DNA from: Sulfurospirillum_A sp029027265
GTDB lineage: Bacteria > Campylobacterota > Campylobacteria > Campylobacterales > Sulfurospirillaceae
Reading direction: 5' to 3'
DNA length: 64,000 bases
NCBI GenBank assembly: GCA_029027265.1
Contig: CP093061.1
Location: 2,418,001 to 2,482,000 of the forward strand
Positions 44,685-53,708 of the stretch are shown piece by piece. How positions within the stretch are numbered: the first letter of the stretch is position 1; every line of letters starts with the position of its first letter. The notes beneath the pieces are model-generated. The model saw only the letters and a list, made by a program, of their open reading frames with translations, ran no database searches and was not told the origin of the DNA. Both the position numbers and the translations under genes were made by a program.

Positions 44685-45137
44685 CTATATATTCAAAATA
44701 TTTTCTAATCTTATTAAATCGTCTTCAGTATACACTTCTACTCCAATTTTTTCAAGTGCCATAACTACGATACCATTGGCATCTATAAGCTTTTTAGTAA
44801 ACGTTCCATCGTAGATTTTACCCTTTCCACATGATGGACTCTTAGCCTTTAGTATTGCTATTTTTGCATCATTTTGTAATGCTAATTCGCAAGTTCTCTT
44901 AGCTCCTAAAAAAAAGTTTTTTGTTCTATCATTTCCCTCTTTATCTATGGCATTTTTGTTTTTTATCTCAACGGGAATTCTAGGAACTGATAAACCACCT
45001 TCCACTTCTGGACAGATTGGGATTAACATATTTAAATTTAAAAGTTTTTTTATAAAAGAATTTTCTAGGATTGAATTGTTTTTGCCATCGTACTTAACGT
45101 TTTGACCAAGTAAACAAGCACTTATAAGGATTTTCAT
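44685..45137 (-). CDS. DUF523-family protein
   Basis: The 150-residue protein has the DUF523 motifs ISACLLGQNVKYDG, CPEVEGGLSVPR, AILKAKSPSCGKGKIYDGTF. Four cysteines in these motifs are conserved and may bind a metal or iron-sulfur centre. The family (YbbK-like) is of unknown function, recently linked to 2-thiouracil handling in some bacteria (not checkable here). It follows rpsI on the same strand. Confidence 0.85.
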   Translation of the reverse strand: MKILISACLLGQNVKYDGKNNSILENSFIKKLLNLNMLIPICPEVEGGLSVPRIPVEIKNKNAIDKEGNDRTKNFFLGAKRTCELALQNDAKIAILKAKSPSCGKGKIYDGTFTKKLIDANGIVVMALEKIGVEVYTEDDLIRLENILNI

Positions 45138-45191
45138 TTTAAGAGAAACAAAGAGAAGTAAAAACTTCTCTTTGAGTAGTACAACAGACGA

Positions 45192-45581
45192 TTAACGCTT
45201 GCTAAACTGTGGAGACTTTCTTGCTTTCTTTCTACCGAATTTCTTACGCTCAACAGTTCTTGAGTCACGAGTAAGAAGCCCTAGAGGCTTAAGCTCTGCT
45301 CTAAACTCAGGATCCATAGAAGCTAATGCTTTAGAAATTCCGTGTCTCAAAGCTTCTGCTTGTGCTGAATAACCACCACCAAGAGTTGTTGCTTTGATGT
45401 CAAAATTTGCATCTTGTCTAGTTACTACTAACGGCTGACGAACTTTCATCTTAATAGTCTCATGACCACCTAACCATCCGTCTAAATCAAGTCCATTAAC
45501 AATAATATTACCTGAACCTGGTGCTAACCATACTTTAGCGATTGCACTTTTTCTTTTACCAGTTGCGTATACTTTTGCCAT
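45192..45581 (-). CDS. rpsI: 30S ribosomal protein S9
   Basis: The 129-residue protein starts MAKVYATGKRKSAIAKVWL and ends FGRKKARKSPQFSKR, the invariant tail that reaches the P-site tRNA. It is cotranscribed with rplM; their coding regions touch at one base. Confidence 0.98.
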   Translation of the reverse strand: MAKVYATGKRKSAIAKVWLAPGSGNIIVNGLDLDGWLGGHETIKMKVRQPLVVTRQDANFDIKATTLGGGYSAQAEALRHGISKALASMDPEFRAELKPLGLLTRDSRTVERKKFGRKKARKSPQFSKR

Positions 45582-46006
45582 TATTTATCTCCTGCTACTT
45601 GTGCAGTATGAGGATGCTCACTACCTGCATAAACTTTAAGTTTTTTGATCACGTCTTTTGCAAGATTTGTCTTAGGAAGCATACCACGAATAGCTAGTCT
45701 ATAAAGCTTAGCTGGGTTGTTTTCTAAAAGATCTGCAAGTTTATCACTTTTAACACCACCAAAATATCCAGTGTGTCTATAGTACTCTTTAACGTCTAGT
45801 TTATTACCACTAAACTCTACTTTCTCTGCATTAATTACGATAACAAAGTCACCACAATCAACATTTGGAGTAAAGCAAGGTTTGTGTTTACCTCTAAGAA
45901 GTGTTGCAACTTCTGTAAGAACTCTACCGAATCTCTTACCAGCAGCATCAACAACGATCCAGTCGCGTTGTACTTCGTTAGATTTCATTGATTTAGTCAA
46001 TTTCAT
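45581..46006 (-). CDS. rplM: 50S ribosomal protein L13
   Basis: ATG 46006 follows GAAGG at good spacing; an upstream in-frame ATG at 46021 is part of that site. The 141-residue protein has the L13 texts WIVVDAAGKRFGRVLTEVA, LRGKHKP, and AIRGMLPKTNLAKD. It forms the standard rplM-rpsI operon. The 250 bp upstream show no other gene and presumably hold its promoter. Confidence 0.97.
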   Translation of the reverse strand: MKLTKSMKSNEVQRDWIVVDAAGKRFGRVLTEVATLLRGKHKPCFTPNVDCGDFVIVINAEKVEFSGNKLDVKEYYRHTGYFGGVKSDKLADLLENNPAKLYRLAIRGMLPKTNLAKDVIKKLKVYAGSEHPHTAQVAGDK

Positions 46007-46271
46007 TCTAATTACCTTCATTTTATTTTATTATCATCTTTATTAGGAAGTAAATTCCTAAAAATTCACTCACTACTAAAGCACAAGCTATCGCTCGTAT
46101 TTAATTGAAAAAGAAGTATAGGTAAATTTCACTTAAAGTAAGTTGAATTTTAGGTTTTTGTAAGTTTTATTCAATAATGAAATCGGCACTGTGCAATAAC
46201 TATCAAATCAATGCTCTGCAGTAATCCTGCGAGAAAAATATCCGCTAAAATTTCCTTTTAGTCTTTGTTTA

Positions 46272-49001
46272 TCATTTTTTTGACTCTAAAACTATTTTTA
46301 TCTCTTCTTCTCTCAAATAAATTAAATAAGCACTTACTTTTTTATTTGAAATCTTACTCATTGCCTTTTTATAAAGCCCAATCTGAGCCAAATGTGAGTC
46401 GTTTACATGTAGAGAACTTTTATAGTCTATGACTATCACCTCATCGTCTTTTTCGACTAACAAATCTATCTGTTTTCTTTCACCATTAAATACAATGGGT
46501 TGTTCTTTATATAGTTTTCCATCTTTTACTAATAACATAAACTTTTCATTACTCAATAACATCTCAATTCTAGAATAGATACTAGCAAGATTTTTTTCAC
46601 TCAAAACAACTGAGTATCTATTACATGTAGAAATAAATGCTTGTTTTAAAGACTCCTCAGTAAACTCACTCATCATCTCAAGACAATGGTGCATAGCCAA
46701 ACCATAGGTTATAGCAAAGTGGTCTGATTCTATTTCTTTATCTTTTTTAATACTTTCTTGTGTTCCATAAGGTTGAAGAGTTTGGCTCATTACATGTAGA
46801 AAATTTTCTTTACATGTAGAACTCTTTTCGACTTCAATACTACCTCGTTTTAACTCTTCTAGCTCTAAGTGTTCATATGCACTACCTTTGTTTTTTGCAC
46901 ATACTATCAAAGAACTCTCAGCCCTTGTGAACGCAACATAGTGCATGTTTAGAACATCTTCTTTTGCTAAAACTTCCTCTTTTGCTTTTGCTTTCCCATA
47001 CTTTTCATCTAAAAACTCTCTTTGGCTCACTCTTTGGTAAATACCTACCAAATCAATATCGTTATACTCATAAAGAAGAGTTCCCCCTCCTCCACGTTTA
47101 CTTCCAAGTCTATCAGCCACTATGACGTGTTCAAACTCTAAACCTTTTGACTTATGAATAGTCAGTATTTTTATGCCATCATTGTCTTCACTCTTTGCAT
47201 CTTCGCTAAAACTGTCGCACTCAAACAAAAATGACTCTATGTCTTCATAGCGACTACTAAGTTCTACTAGCTTAATAATGTCCATATCGTTATTAAATAT
47301 CTCATAACGTTTTACTATAGCTATTATCATCTGCATTGGAGTCTTGTTGAGATTTATCCAACTCATGTCAACTTTTTCTCGCCAATCAAAGCCAATAGCC
47401 ACTAAAAAATTCTGCTTATAGATTTCATCTTTGAAGTAAGCATACTTTAATAAATCTAAAATTGCCCCTACAATAGGCACACTTATGAGCTTTATTGTTG
47501 CTTCTGTTTGGACATTTATATCTTTTATATTATTTAAAAGTTTCTCTTTAAGTGTTTTTGCATCTTTGTTTTGGTGAGTTAATATTGCTATATCTTTTGG
47601 GCTTACTCCCTCATCTAACAAAAACTCTACTTTTGTAAGAACTATATCTTCAACTTCATCACTAAAACATACTTCTACAAACCCCTCTTTTTCACTCTTT
47701 ACTTTTTGCCTCTCATAACCTTTGATAGTAGGTTCAAAAATATCATTAACATACTCTACTACGTTTTTACTACTTCTATAGTTCGTATCAAGTACTTCCC
47801 TTTTAACTCCAAACTCTTCACGAGCATGTTTAAAAAGCTCTTTTGCTCCCCCACGAAAGCGGTAAATAGACTGTTTTATATCTCCCACAAAAAACAGAGA
47901 TTTAAACTCACTAGACCCAATACCTGAAACTATTTCACTCATTAGTGGAGCCAAAATCTTATACTGCATTATGTTTGTATCTTGAAACTCATCTATGAGT
48001 ATATGCTCTATCTTTCCATCAAGTCTAAAGTACAAAAAGTCTTTTGAAATCTCATCTTCAAGAAGTGTATACAGAGCATTGGTCACATCTGCAAAACTCA
48101 AAGTTGAAAGCTCTTTGTTTGTTGAGCGAATTGCATACTTGTATATATAAAAAAGCTCACTTAGTTCCCCAAGCAAATACTTTTCTCTCTCATTTAAATA
48201 GTTCGCCAAAACATCTTTTAAAGAATCAAAAAGTTCACCAATAGCAGGTGTAACGTGTTTTTTGTACTGCCAGTACTCCAAATCATCTTTTGCTAAATAC
48301 TTCTTTTTCATTACTTCAGTTATGCTCCCAGCATCAAAAGTTTTTAAAACTCCATCTTTCGCTCCCTCTTTAGTAAACAATTCTTTTAACTCTTCCATGA
48401 TTTTAAGAACTTGTTTAGGGTTTACATATAAAGCTTTTTGCACTTTTTTTGGGTCAAACTCACTCTCTTTGTCATAAAACTCATCAAGTAGATCAAATAT
48501 ATCGGATAGCTTTTTACTCTCATGTATGCTAAACTTCAAAAGAGTATCGTACTTTTTCTCTTGAATACAAAGTTTTAAAAACCGTTCTAAAATCTCTACA
48601 TGTAAAGAGTCAGTTTCAATCTTAAAATCAGGCATAAAACCCGCATTTAATGCGAACTTACGAAGAATTTTTGCAAAAAAAGAGTCAGTAGTAGAAATAA
48701 GTAAATCCTCACTCAAAAACTGTTCAAGTACCTTATCTTTTTTATCTAAAACCTCTTTACATGTAAGCCCCACTTGTTCACTTATGGCTTCCAATTCACT
48801 CCTATTTTCCAACTCTTTCAACACTTCACAAATACGACTCTTCATCTCCGCCGCTGCTTTGTTTGTAAAAGTAAGAGTAAGTATCTTAGAAGGATTTGCC
48901 CCAAGATAAAGAAGTGCAATATAGCGAACAGAAAGTGCATAAGTTTTTCCACTTCCCGCACTGGCTTCTAGGGCTAAATATGGTTCAAAGTTATTTGTCA
49001 T
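46272..49001 (-). CDS. addA: AddA-type UvrD/RecB-like helicase-nuclease
   Basis: The 909-residue protein has the SF1 helicase motifs: Walker A ASAGSGKTYALSVRY at the N-terminus, LTFTNKAAAEM (Ia), LIDEFQDTN (II), FVGDIKQSIYRFRGG (III), DTNYRSSKNVV (IV), ILTIHKSKGLEFEHV (V) and YVAFTRAESSL (VI). The C-terminal PD-(D/E)XK nuclease reads LLVEKDDEVIVIDYKSS. With AddB it processes double-strand breaks. It is shorter than Bacillus AddA (about 1230). Six copies of TACATGTA fall in it. It overlaps the membrane gene upstream by 11 bp. Confidence 0.9.
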   Translation of the reverse strand: MTNNFEPYLALEASAGSGKTYALSVRYIALLYLGANPSKILTLTFTNKAAAEMKSRICEVLKELENRSELEAISEQVGLTCKEVLDKKDKVLEQFLSEDLLISTTDSFFAKILRKFALNAGFMPDFKIETDSLHVEILERFLKLCIQEKKYDTLLKFSIHESKKLSDIFDLLDEFYDKESEFDPKKVQKALYVNPKQVLKIMEELKELFTKEGAKDGVLKTFDAGSITEVMKKKYLAKDDLEYWQYKKHVTPAIGELFDSLKDVLANYLNEREKYLLGELSELFYIYKYAIRSTNKELSTLSFADVTNALYTLLEDEISKDFLYFRLDGKIEHILIDEFQDTNIMQYKILAPLMSEIVSGIGSSEFKSLFFVGDIKQSIYRFRGGAKELFKHAREEFGVKREVLDTNYRSSKNVVEYVNDIFEPTIKGYERQKVKSEKEGFVEVCFSDEVEDIVLTKVEFLLDEGVSPKDIAILTHQNKDAKTLKEKLLNNIKDINVQTEATIKLISVPIVGAILDLLKYAYFKDEIYKQNFLVAIGFDWREKVDMSWINLNKTPMQMIIAIVKRYEIFNNDMDIIKLVELSSRYEDIESFLFECDSFSEDAKSEDNDGIKILTIHKSKGLEFEHVIVADRLGSKRGGGGTLLYEYNDIDLVGIYQRVSQREFLDEKYGKAKAKEEVLAKEDVLNMHYVAFTRAESSLIVCAKNKGSAYEHLELEELKRGSIEVEKSSTCKENFLHVMSQTLQPYGTQESIKKDKEIESDHFAITYGLAMHHCLEMMSEFTEESLKQAFISTCNRYSVVLSEKNLASIYSRIEMLLSNEKFMLLVKDGKLYKEQPIVFNGERKQIDLLVEKDDEVIVIDYKSSLHVNDSHLAQIGLYKKAMSKISNKKVSAYLIYLREEEIKIVLESKK

Positions 49002-49479
49002 TTTTATTCTCTATATTCTTTTTGAGTCTTTTTAAATCACTAACAAAAATATGTAATATTTCAATAATTTCATATAAGTAATATAACAAGAGTATGTATA
49101 AGTATATAAAAATTGCTAGAATTCCTAATTTTATATTCTCACTATAATTATCAAGATTAAAGATTAAAACAAGTATAGATATGATAAAAAGAGCTAGTAA
49201 TACTCTCAATGATATTGTTATCTCTTGTAAATTATTTTTTACAGCATTTATTAAATAGTTTTCCTTAATAATCATTGGTATTAAAAGAGGAATTGAAGCT
49301 ATTAAAAAACCAGTTAAACTAGCAAAAATACCAATATTTGCAAAGGCTATATTTTTTATATTTATTTTGAAAAAATCAATTTCAAACATATCTACTGTTA
49401 AGAAGTCAAATCTTATAGTAAAAAAAACTGCGCTTAGATATACTAAACTAAACATCCAAAAGTTTAATATATATTTCAT
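48991..49479 (-). CDS. four-helix membrane protein, RexB/KwaA-like candidate
   Basis: The 162-residue protein has four hydrophobic segments (about 5-22, 45-75, 92-110 and 117-142) and a charged cytosolic tail ending LKRLKKNIENKNDK. There is no known transport motif. Its ATG overlaps the stop of the 324-residue gene by 4 bp and its end overlaps addA by 11 bp. Cytosolic protein plus small four-helix membrane protein is the arrangement of the RexA-RexB exclusion system of lambda and of Kiwa; sequence support is limited to topology and gene order, so the role is inference. Confidence 0.55.
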   Translation of the reverse strand: MKYILNFWMFSLVYLSAVFFTIRFDFLTVDMFEIDFFKINIKNIAFANIGIFASLTGFLIASIPLLIPMIIKENYLINAVKNNLQEITISLRVLLALFIISILVLIFNLDNYSENIKLGILAIFIYLYILLLYYLYEIIEILHIFVSDLKRLKKNIENKNDK

Positions 49480-50450
49480 TTATTTCTCTTTTTAATTAAA
49501 GTTTCCACTTTCTCAATAATCTTTTTATACACATGAGAAGAAAACCCTTCTCTATCGCTAATATCATCTTCTATATTAATTTGAAGCTTTTCAATAAATA
49601 AATTTTCTTGCAATTTAATGGTTTCCTCTGAACCATAATTTGTTTTTACATCTATCCTTCCATCTATTATATAATTCTCCTCAATATTAATCTTAGGATT
49701 ATTTTCAGGAAATAGTTTATTTTTAAGTTTTGAAATAATCGTATCATTAGAATTTATTTCCGTACCTTTTCCAAAACTTATATCTATTTTTGTTTGATAA
49801 TTTTGATTTTCTTGAGTAAGTTTTATATCACGACTTTTTGAAAAAATATGATTTTCAAGAAACTCTGGAAATACCTCTTTAATATCTCTATACTTTGCTT
49901 TAAATGTCAAAATTTCCTTAACATCATTTAGAATTTGTTCTAAATCATCTCTTGGAATAGGATAAAGTGTTAAGTGAAGATTTGTATTTTTTAAAAAGCT
50001 GTTACAATATTCAACTAAACTTGTTTTACTTGTACTACCATCAAATTTTTCAAGAGCTAAAATACTATTTTCTTTATCAATTACAAAATGTGATAAACTA
50101 GCTAATTCAACATTTAATTTTTCATCTTGTGCAAGTACGATATTAAAATTAACTTTATTTATTAATGCACCATTTTGATTTTCTCTTGATGAAAATAAAC
50201 ATATATAATTTAATTCTTTACCTAATGTATCTATCCAAATTTTATGTTTTTTATTCCGAATAATAATTTCTCTTTCATTTTCAACTTCATTTTTAATATA
50301 CTGAAAAACTAAATGATAATCTTTTACTAATTCTATATTTCCATCACTATATTCATTTAAGTTAACTGTAAATAAATCTTTCTCATTATCATCTATTTCA
50401 ACTAATTCAAGTTTATAAAATTCCAATATTGAAGTTTTTTTAATAGTCAT
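49476..50450 (-). CDS. large cytosolic protein of a two-gene module, RexA/KwaB-like candidate
   Basis: The 324-residue soluble protein begins MTIKKTSILEFYKLELVEID and is rich in charged residues. A middle part, HFVIDKENSILALEKFDGSTSKTSLVEYCNSFL written here as HFVIDKENSI then LALEKFDGSTSKT, has a rhythm similar to RexA (short strand, then PTTSDL-like turn and helix); the C-terminus is a long basic helix (KKIIEKVETLIKKRNK). I cannot confirm homology by eye. It is translationally coupled to the membrane gene downstream and lies behind a toxin-antitoxin pair. It has no TACATGTA copy, unlike the flanking addAB genes. Confidence 0.5.
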   Translation of the reverse strand: MTIKKTSILEFYKLELVEIDDNEKDLFTVNLNEYSDGNIELVKDYHLVFQYIKNEVENEREIIIRNKKHKIWIDTLGKELNYICLFSSRENQNGALINKVNFNIVLAQDEKLNVELASLSHFVIDKENSILALEKFDGSTSKTSLVEYCNSFLKNTNLHLTLYPIPRDDLEQILNDVKEILTFKAKYRDIKEVFPEFLENHIFSKSRDIKLTQENQNYQTKIDISFGKGTEINSNDTIISKLKNKLFPENNPKINIEENYIIDGRIDVKTNYGSEETIKLQENLFIEKLQINIEDDISDREGFSSHVYKKIIEKVETLIKKRNK

Positions 50451-50542
50451 ATCATGCCTTTTAATTTTTAATAATTATTTTACTTATAAAACTACTTTTA
50501 TGCTCTGTTATTAATTCTATTTCATTTGCTCTTACCTTCAAT

Positions 50543-50851
50543 TTATTTATTTTCTCTTTTATATCTCTCATTTGCTTGTTTATACACTTTCATATTGTCT
50601 CTCTTTCCAACAGCTATTATATGTATCAAGACTGTATCCTCAAAAACATCATAAACTATTCTATATCGTTTATTGTCAAAATATACTTTTTTTAGCCCTG
50701 TTAAATTTAGATTATGTTTATTACCTAAATCTTTTCCTATTTCTGGTGACTTTAATATCTGTTTTAATTTTTTTGCAAACATGTTTTGCATTGATTTATT
50801 TAGTTTAATTAAATCTTTTTTTGCTTCTTCATGAAATTTTAAATTGTACAT
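50543..50851 (-). CDS. RelE/ParE-family toxin
   Basis: The 102-residue basic protein has the RelE fold pattern: KFHEEAKKDLIKLNKSMQ, LTGLKKVYFDNKRYRIVYDVF, HIIAVGKRDN. RelE toxins cut mRNA on the ribosome; ParE relatives poison gyrase. Its ATG overlaps the stop of the antitoxin gene, the usual arrangement. It separates addB from the two-gene membrane module. The most likely role is an addiction pair that stabilises the insert, which is inference. Confidence 0.88.
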   Translation of the reverse strand: MYNLKFHEEAKKDLIKLNKSMQNMFAKKLKQILKSPEIGKDLGNKHNLNLTGLKKVYFDNKRYRIVYDVFEDTVLIHIIAVGKRDNMKVYKQANERYKRENK

Positions 50852-51147
50852 TAACCGTCCAATGATATATTTAAATCTTTTAAAACTTGTTCTCCATCTA
50901 AATAATTATCTTTTGGAGTATTTAATCTATCTTTTATCTCTTCATATATCTGCATATCTTCCATCAAGTCAATAGTTTCAACCATATTTTCATACTCATC
51001 AACTGAGAGTATAATGGCATTTAGTTTATTGTTTTTTAAAACTCCTATCTTATCTACGACACCATTTTTTACTTTTGCTATATATTCACCAAACTGTTTT
51101 GAAATCTCTGTTGCTGATACTAATTCATTTTGAGTATATCCTACCAT
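50851..51147 (-). CDS. Phd/YefM-type antitoxin
   Basis: The 98-residue protein has an N-terminal Phd/YefM-like domain (LVSATEISKQFGEYIAKVKNG, VGVLKNNK-type strand, IILSVDEYENM) and an acidic C-terminal tail that would wrap the toxin. Such antitoxins bind their own promoter, probably just upstream at 51150-51190. It starts 48 bp after the addB stop. Confidence 0.85.
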   Translation of the reverse strand: MVGYTQNELVSATEISKQFGEYIAKVKNGVVDKIGVLKNNKLNAIILSVDEYENMVETIDLMEDMQIYEEIKDRLNTPKDNYLDGEQVLKDLNISLDG

Positions 51148-51195
51148 ATTATTCTCCTTATTATTATACGGATAATTATAACATATTTATCCTCA

Positions 51196-53538
51196 TTATA
51201 CTTCCCTATCACATAACTTCACATAAGCACAATATTGACACGGTGTTTTTGATTCGCATTTTTCAAACTCTGTTAGTGGAGTTTCTAGCTCTTTTAAAAT
51301 CTCGTCAAGTTTTTCCATCTTTTCATCAAATAGACTCTCTTCTACTAGTTCTGATTTTTTTAAGTCGTAGTAACTTAAGCTCTCTACTTCTTTGTTTTGA
51401 CTTACTAAAAGGTAGTAAAACTCTAGCTGAAAAGTGTTCTCTTTTTCAAGCGTTCTTACGGTTATTTTTGGGATTTTTCCACTTTTGTAGTCTATAACAC
51501 TTAACTTGTTATTTTTTATGTCCACTCTGTCTATCTTGCCTTCTAACCTAAAGCCTTTATAGTCTACATGTAAAGAGTTTTCAAGTGAGTAAACTCTGTA
51601 ACCTTCGTTATATCTTTTTGCTTCAAGAACAGCAAAATCTTTGAGGTAATCAAGCCAAACATCTAAATGAAAATGCCAAATCAAACTTCTGTTTTCACTT
51701 TGAAGGTATCTTCGTAATTCTATCATCAAAATATCTTCATCTACTACTTTCATGTTTTGCAAAACATGATGAAGGGCTTCGTGTAAAAGATTTCCAACAT
51801 CTGCTACTGTTATCTCACTATTGGGTACTTGGGCTTCTTTAGATTTAAGTATGTATTTGTAATAGAACTGGCGTTTACATGTAAGGATGGTTTTTAGTTT
51901 ACTAGCACTCAAAGTTCCTGCTTTTACGTCGTAACTACCTTCCACTATTTCAGGGTTATATCTTGGCGGTAAAGTACTACATGTAAAGAGTGGCTTGAAG
52001 TATGAAACCTCATCACAACTTACTTTACTTGACAAGCCTAGTTCGTCTAAAAATCTTGAACCCATGCTTTGGTCATTTTTGGTGTAACTTATAGCTATTT
52101 TTTTTGCACCTCTTATTAAAGAGTAATAAAAATAGCGTTGCAAGTTTTCTCTATCACCTCTGTTTGGAAGTTTTGCATGAGTTCTTATGCTGGAGCTTAA
52201 AAACATATCTTTTTGGCTTCTTTTTGGTACAAACTCATCAGAGAAGTCAACTATAATAACTCCTTCATAACTCATACCACGACTTTCCAAAGCTCCCATA
52301 ACTGTTACTTTACCACCCATAACATCATCTTTTGACCTAGTTGAAAGTCGATTTAAAAAAAGTTTTATCGCTTTTTGAAGTTCTATTTTTCCTAAGTTTT
52401 TTAGAAGGTTTTGGAACTTGAAAAGCTCCTCTTCATATATGTCATCTTTTTTCTCTTCCTTACAAAAAACTCTTAAAAGAGTTATTATCTCATCTGCTTG
52501 AAGCTTTTTTCTCCACTGTTTTTGAAACTCATCTATTATATTTTTCTCTATGCGTAGTCTATTGACCCTGTACTTACTCTCTTCTTCTCTTACTCTTATG
52601 AACTTATCTACAGCGTCTAGTTTTTTGAAAAGTTCGTTATGTCTAAAGCTCTCACCCATAGCAAAGTTTAGGTTTTTAAAACTATCAAAAGCTTTTAGAG
52701 TTGAAGAAAAATTCTCATCAGGAACTATAACTGCAATGTTTTCAGGCTTCATTCCAGTACTCACAAACTCTTCAATTTTCTCATAAACAAATGAGCTTTG
52801 AAGAGCTCTTGTGCTAAAGCTTCTCACGTCACAATCTACCTCTTGTTGGTTTATCTTTATGGAGCTTTGTATTATCTTTGTGCTTAGATTTAAGACATAA
52901 GAGTTGTTTACATGTAAAGCAAAACCCAATTCCTCAAACAGTTCAATATTTTTACGGTTATACTTCGTTACATGTAGAGAAATTTTAAACTCTGTAATTT
53001 TAGCAACTTCTAAAAAAAGATTTAGCTCAAACTTGTTTAAAAAACCTTCAAGATGAAATAAAAAACCATTATTTGACTTTAAAAACTCTTGATTAATTTC
53101 ATATACTTCTGGCAATGTAATTTTGTCATATAAGTTTTTTTGAGTAAGCAAAATTTTGTAGTTTTGAAGCAACTCTTTTAGTATGCTAAGGTGCTCTTCA
53201 AACTGAGCATAAGTATCGGAGAGTTCCAACTTTTCAATGAGCACATCTTCCAAAGACAACTCTTCAAAAAAACGAAATAAATATGCAGAGTTTTTAATAA
53301 AAGAGAGAAACTCCCTCTCAATTTTGAGTTCACTAAAGTTTTTAAATTCCGAAGCCTCTTGCATAATCAAAACACGACTGTCTTCATCAGCCATACTTTT
53401 GTTTGGCACTATTATAGCCTTTGACTCAAACTCAGCAATACCTATAGCTTTTGGAACAATCCTATCGCTGTCTAAAAAATGAAAGTAAAACTCTCTAACA
53501 CATCTGGAAGTTGAAAAAATTTCTGTCATATATATCAC
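51196..53538 (-). CDS. addB: AddB-type exonuclease subunit
   Basis: The 780-residue protein has a degenerate helicase-like N-terminal half and a C-terminal PD-(D/E)XK nuclease (LSVIDYKSGKIP, QLEFYYLLV). Cysteines at TCKRQFYYKY and at the end (CESKTPCQYCAYVKLCD) match the four-cysteine iron-sulfur staple of AddB. It acts with AddA at double-strand breaks. Five copies of TACATGTA lie in the gene. In most relatives addB and addA adjoin; here about 2.2 kb of other genes separates them. Confidence 0.88.
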   Translation of the reverse strand: MIYMTEIFSTSRCVREFYFHFLDSDRIVPKAIGIAEFESKAIIVPNKSMADEDSRVLIMQEASEFKNFSELKIEREFLSFIKNSAYLFRFFEELSLEDVLIEKLELSDTYAQFEEHLSILKELLQNYKILLTQKNLYDKITLPEVYEINQEFLKSNNGFLFHLEGFLNKFELNLFLEVAKITEFKISLHVTKYNRKNIELFEELGFALHVNNSYVLNLSTKIIQSSIKINQQEVDCDVRSFSTRALQSSFVYEKIEEFVSTGMKPENIAVIVPDENFSSTLKAFDSFKNLNFAMGESFRHNELFKKLDAVDKFIRVREEESKYRVNRLRIEKNIIDEFQKQWRKKLQADEIITLLRVFCKEEKKDDIYEEELFKFQNLLKNLGKIELQKAIKLFLNRLSTRSKDDVMGGKVTVMGALESRGMSYEGVIIVDFSDEFVPKRSQKDMFLSSSIRTHAKLPNRGDRENLQRYFYYSLIRGAKKIAISYTKNDQSMGSRFLDELGLSSKVSCDEVSYFKPLFTCSTLPPRYNPEIVEGSYDVKAGTLSASKLKTILTCKRQFYYKYILKSKEAQVPNSEITVADVGNLLHEALHHVLQNMKVVDEDILMIELRRYLQSENRSLIWHFHLDVWLDYLKDFAVLEAKRYNEGYRVYSLENSLHVDYKGFRLEGKIDRVDIKNNKLSVIDYKSGKIPKITVRTLEKENTFQLEFYYLLVSQNKEVESLSYYDLKKSELVEESLFDEKMEKLDEILKELETPLTEFEKCESKTPCQYCAYVKLCDREV

Positions 53539-53600
53539 TTATATTTAGTTTATCCATTATAACACTACCTACACAAAATTTAGATAAAACATGCTAAAGG

Positions 53601-53693
53601 GTGACTAATGACAAAATTTATAAAAAACTTCATCCGTATGCTGAGGAAAAACCATTTACTCATTCACTCTTAAACGCAAAAGTAGCAAAATAA
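53601..53693 (+). CDS. possible 30-residue small protein or gene remnant
   Basis: A GTG-started frame encodes 30 residues, MTNDKIYKKLHPYAEEKPF and on to LLNAKVAK. It is preceded by a 21-bp sequence (53558-53578) repeated with one mismatch at 55832-55852, which lies at the same kind of distance before the gene at 55881. That shared upstream element suggests transcription. The frame could also be the tail of a deleted gene. Evidence is thin. Confidence 0.3.
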   Translation: MTNDKIYKKLHPYAEEKPFTHSLLNAKVAK

Positions 53694-53708
53694 ATTACTC
53701 ATGTGATT

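Noticed and set aside
46022..46271. Possible small RNA upstream of rplM.
   Set aside because: No clear structure or terminator is visible; it is probably promoter and addA 3' spacer.
49000..51147. Reading the two-gene module as a CRISPR or BREX component.
   Set aside because: There are no repeats or spacers and no Cas, methylase or ATPase motifs; only topology and gene order are informative.
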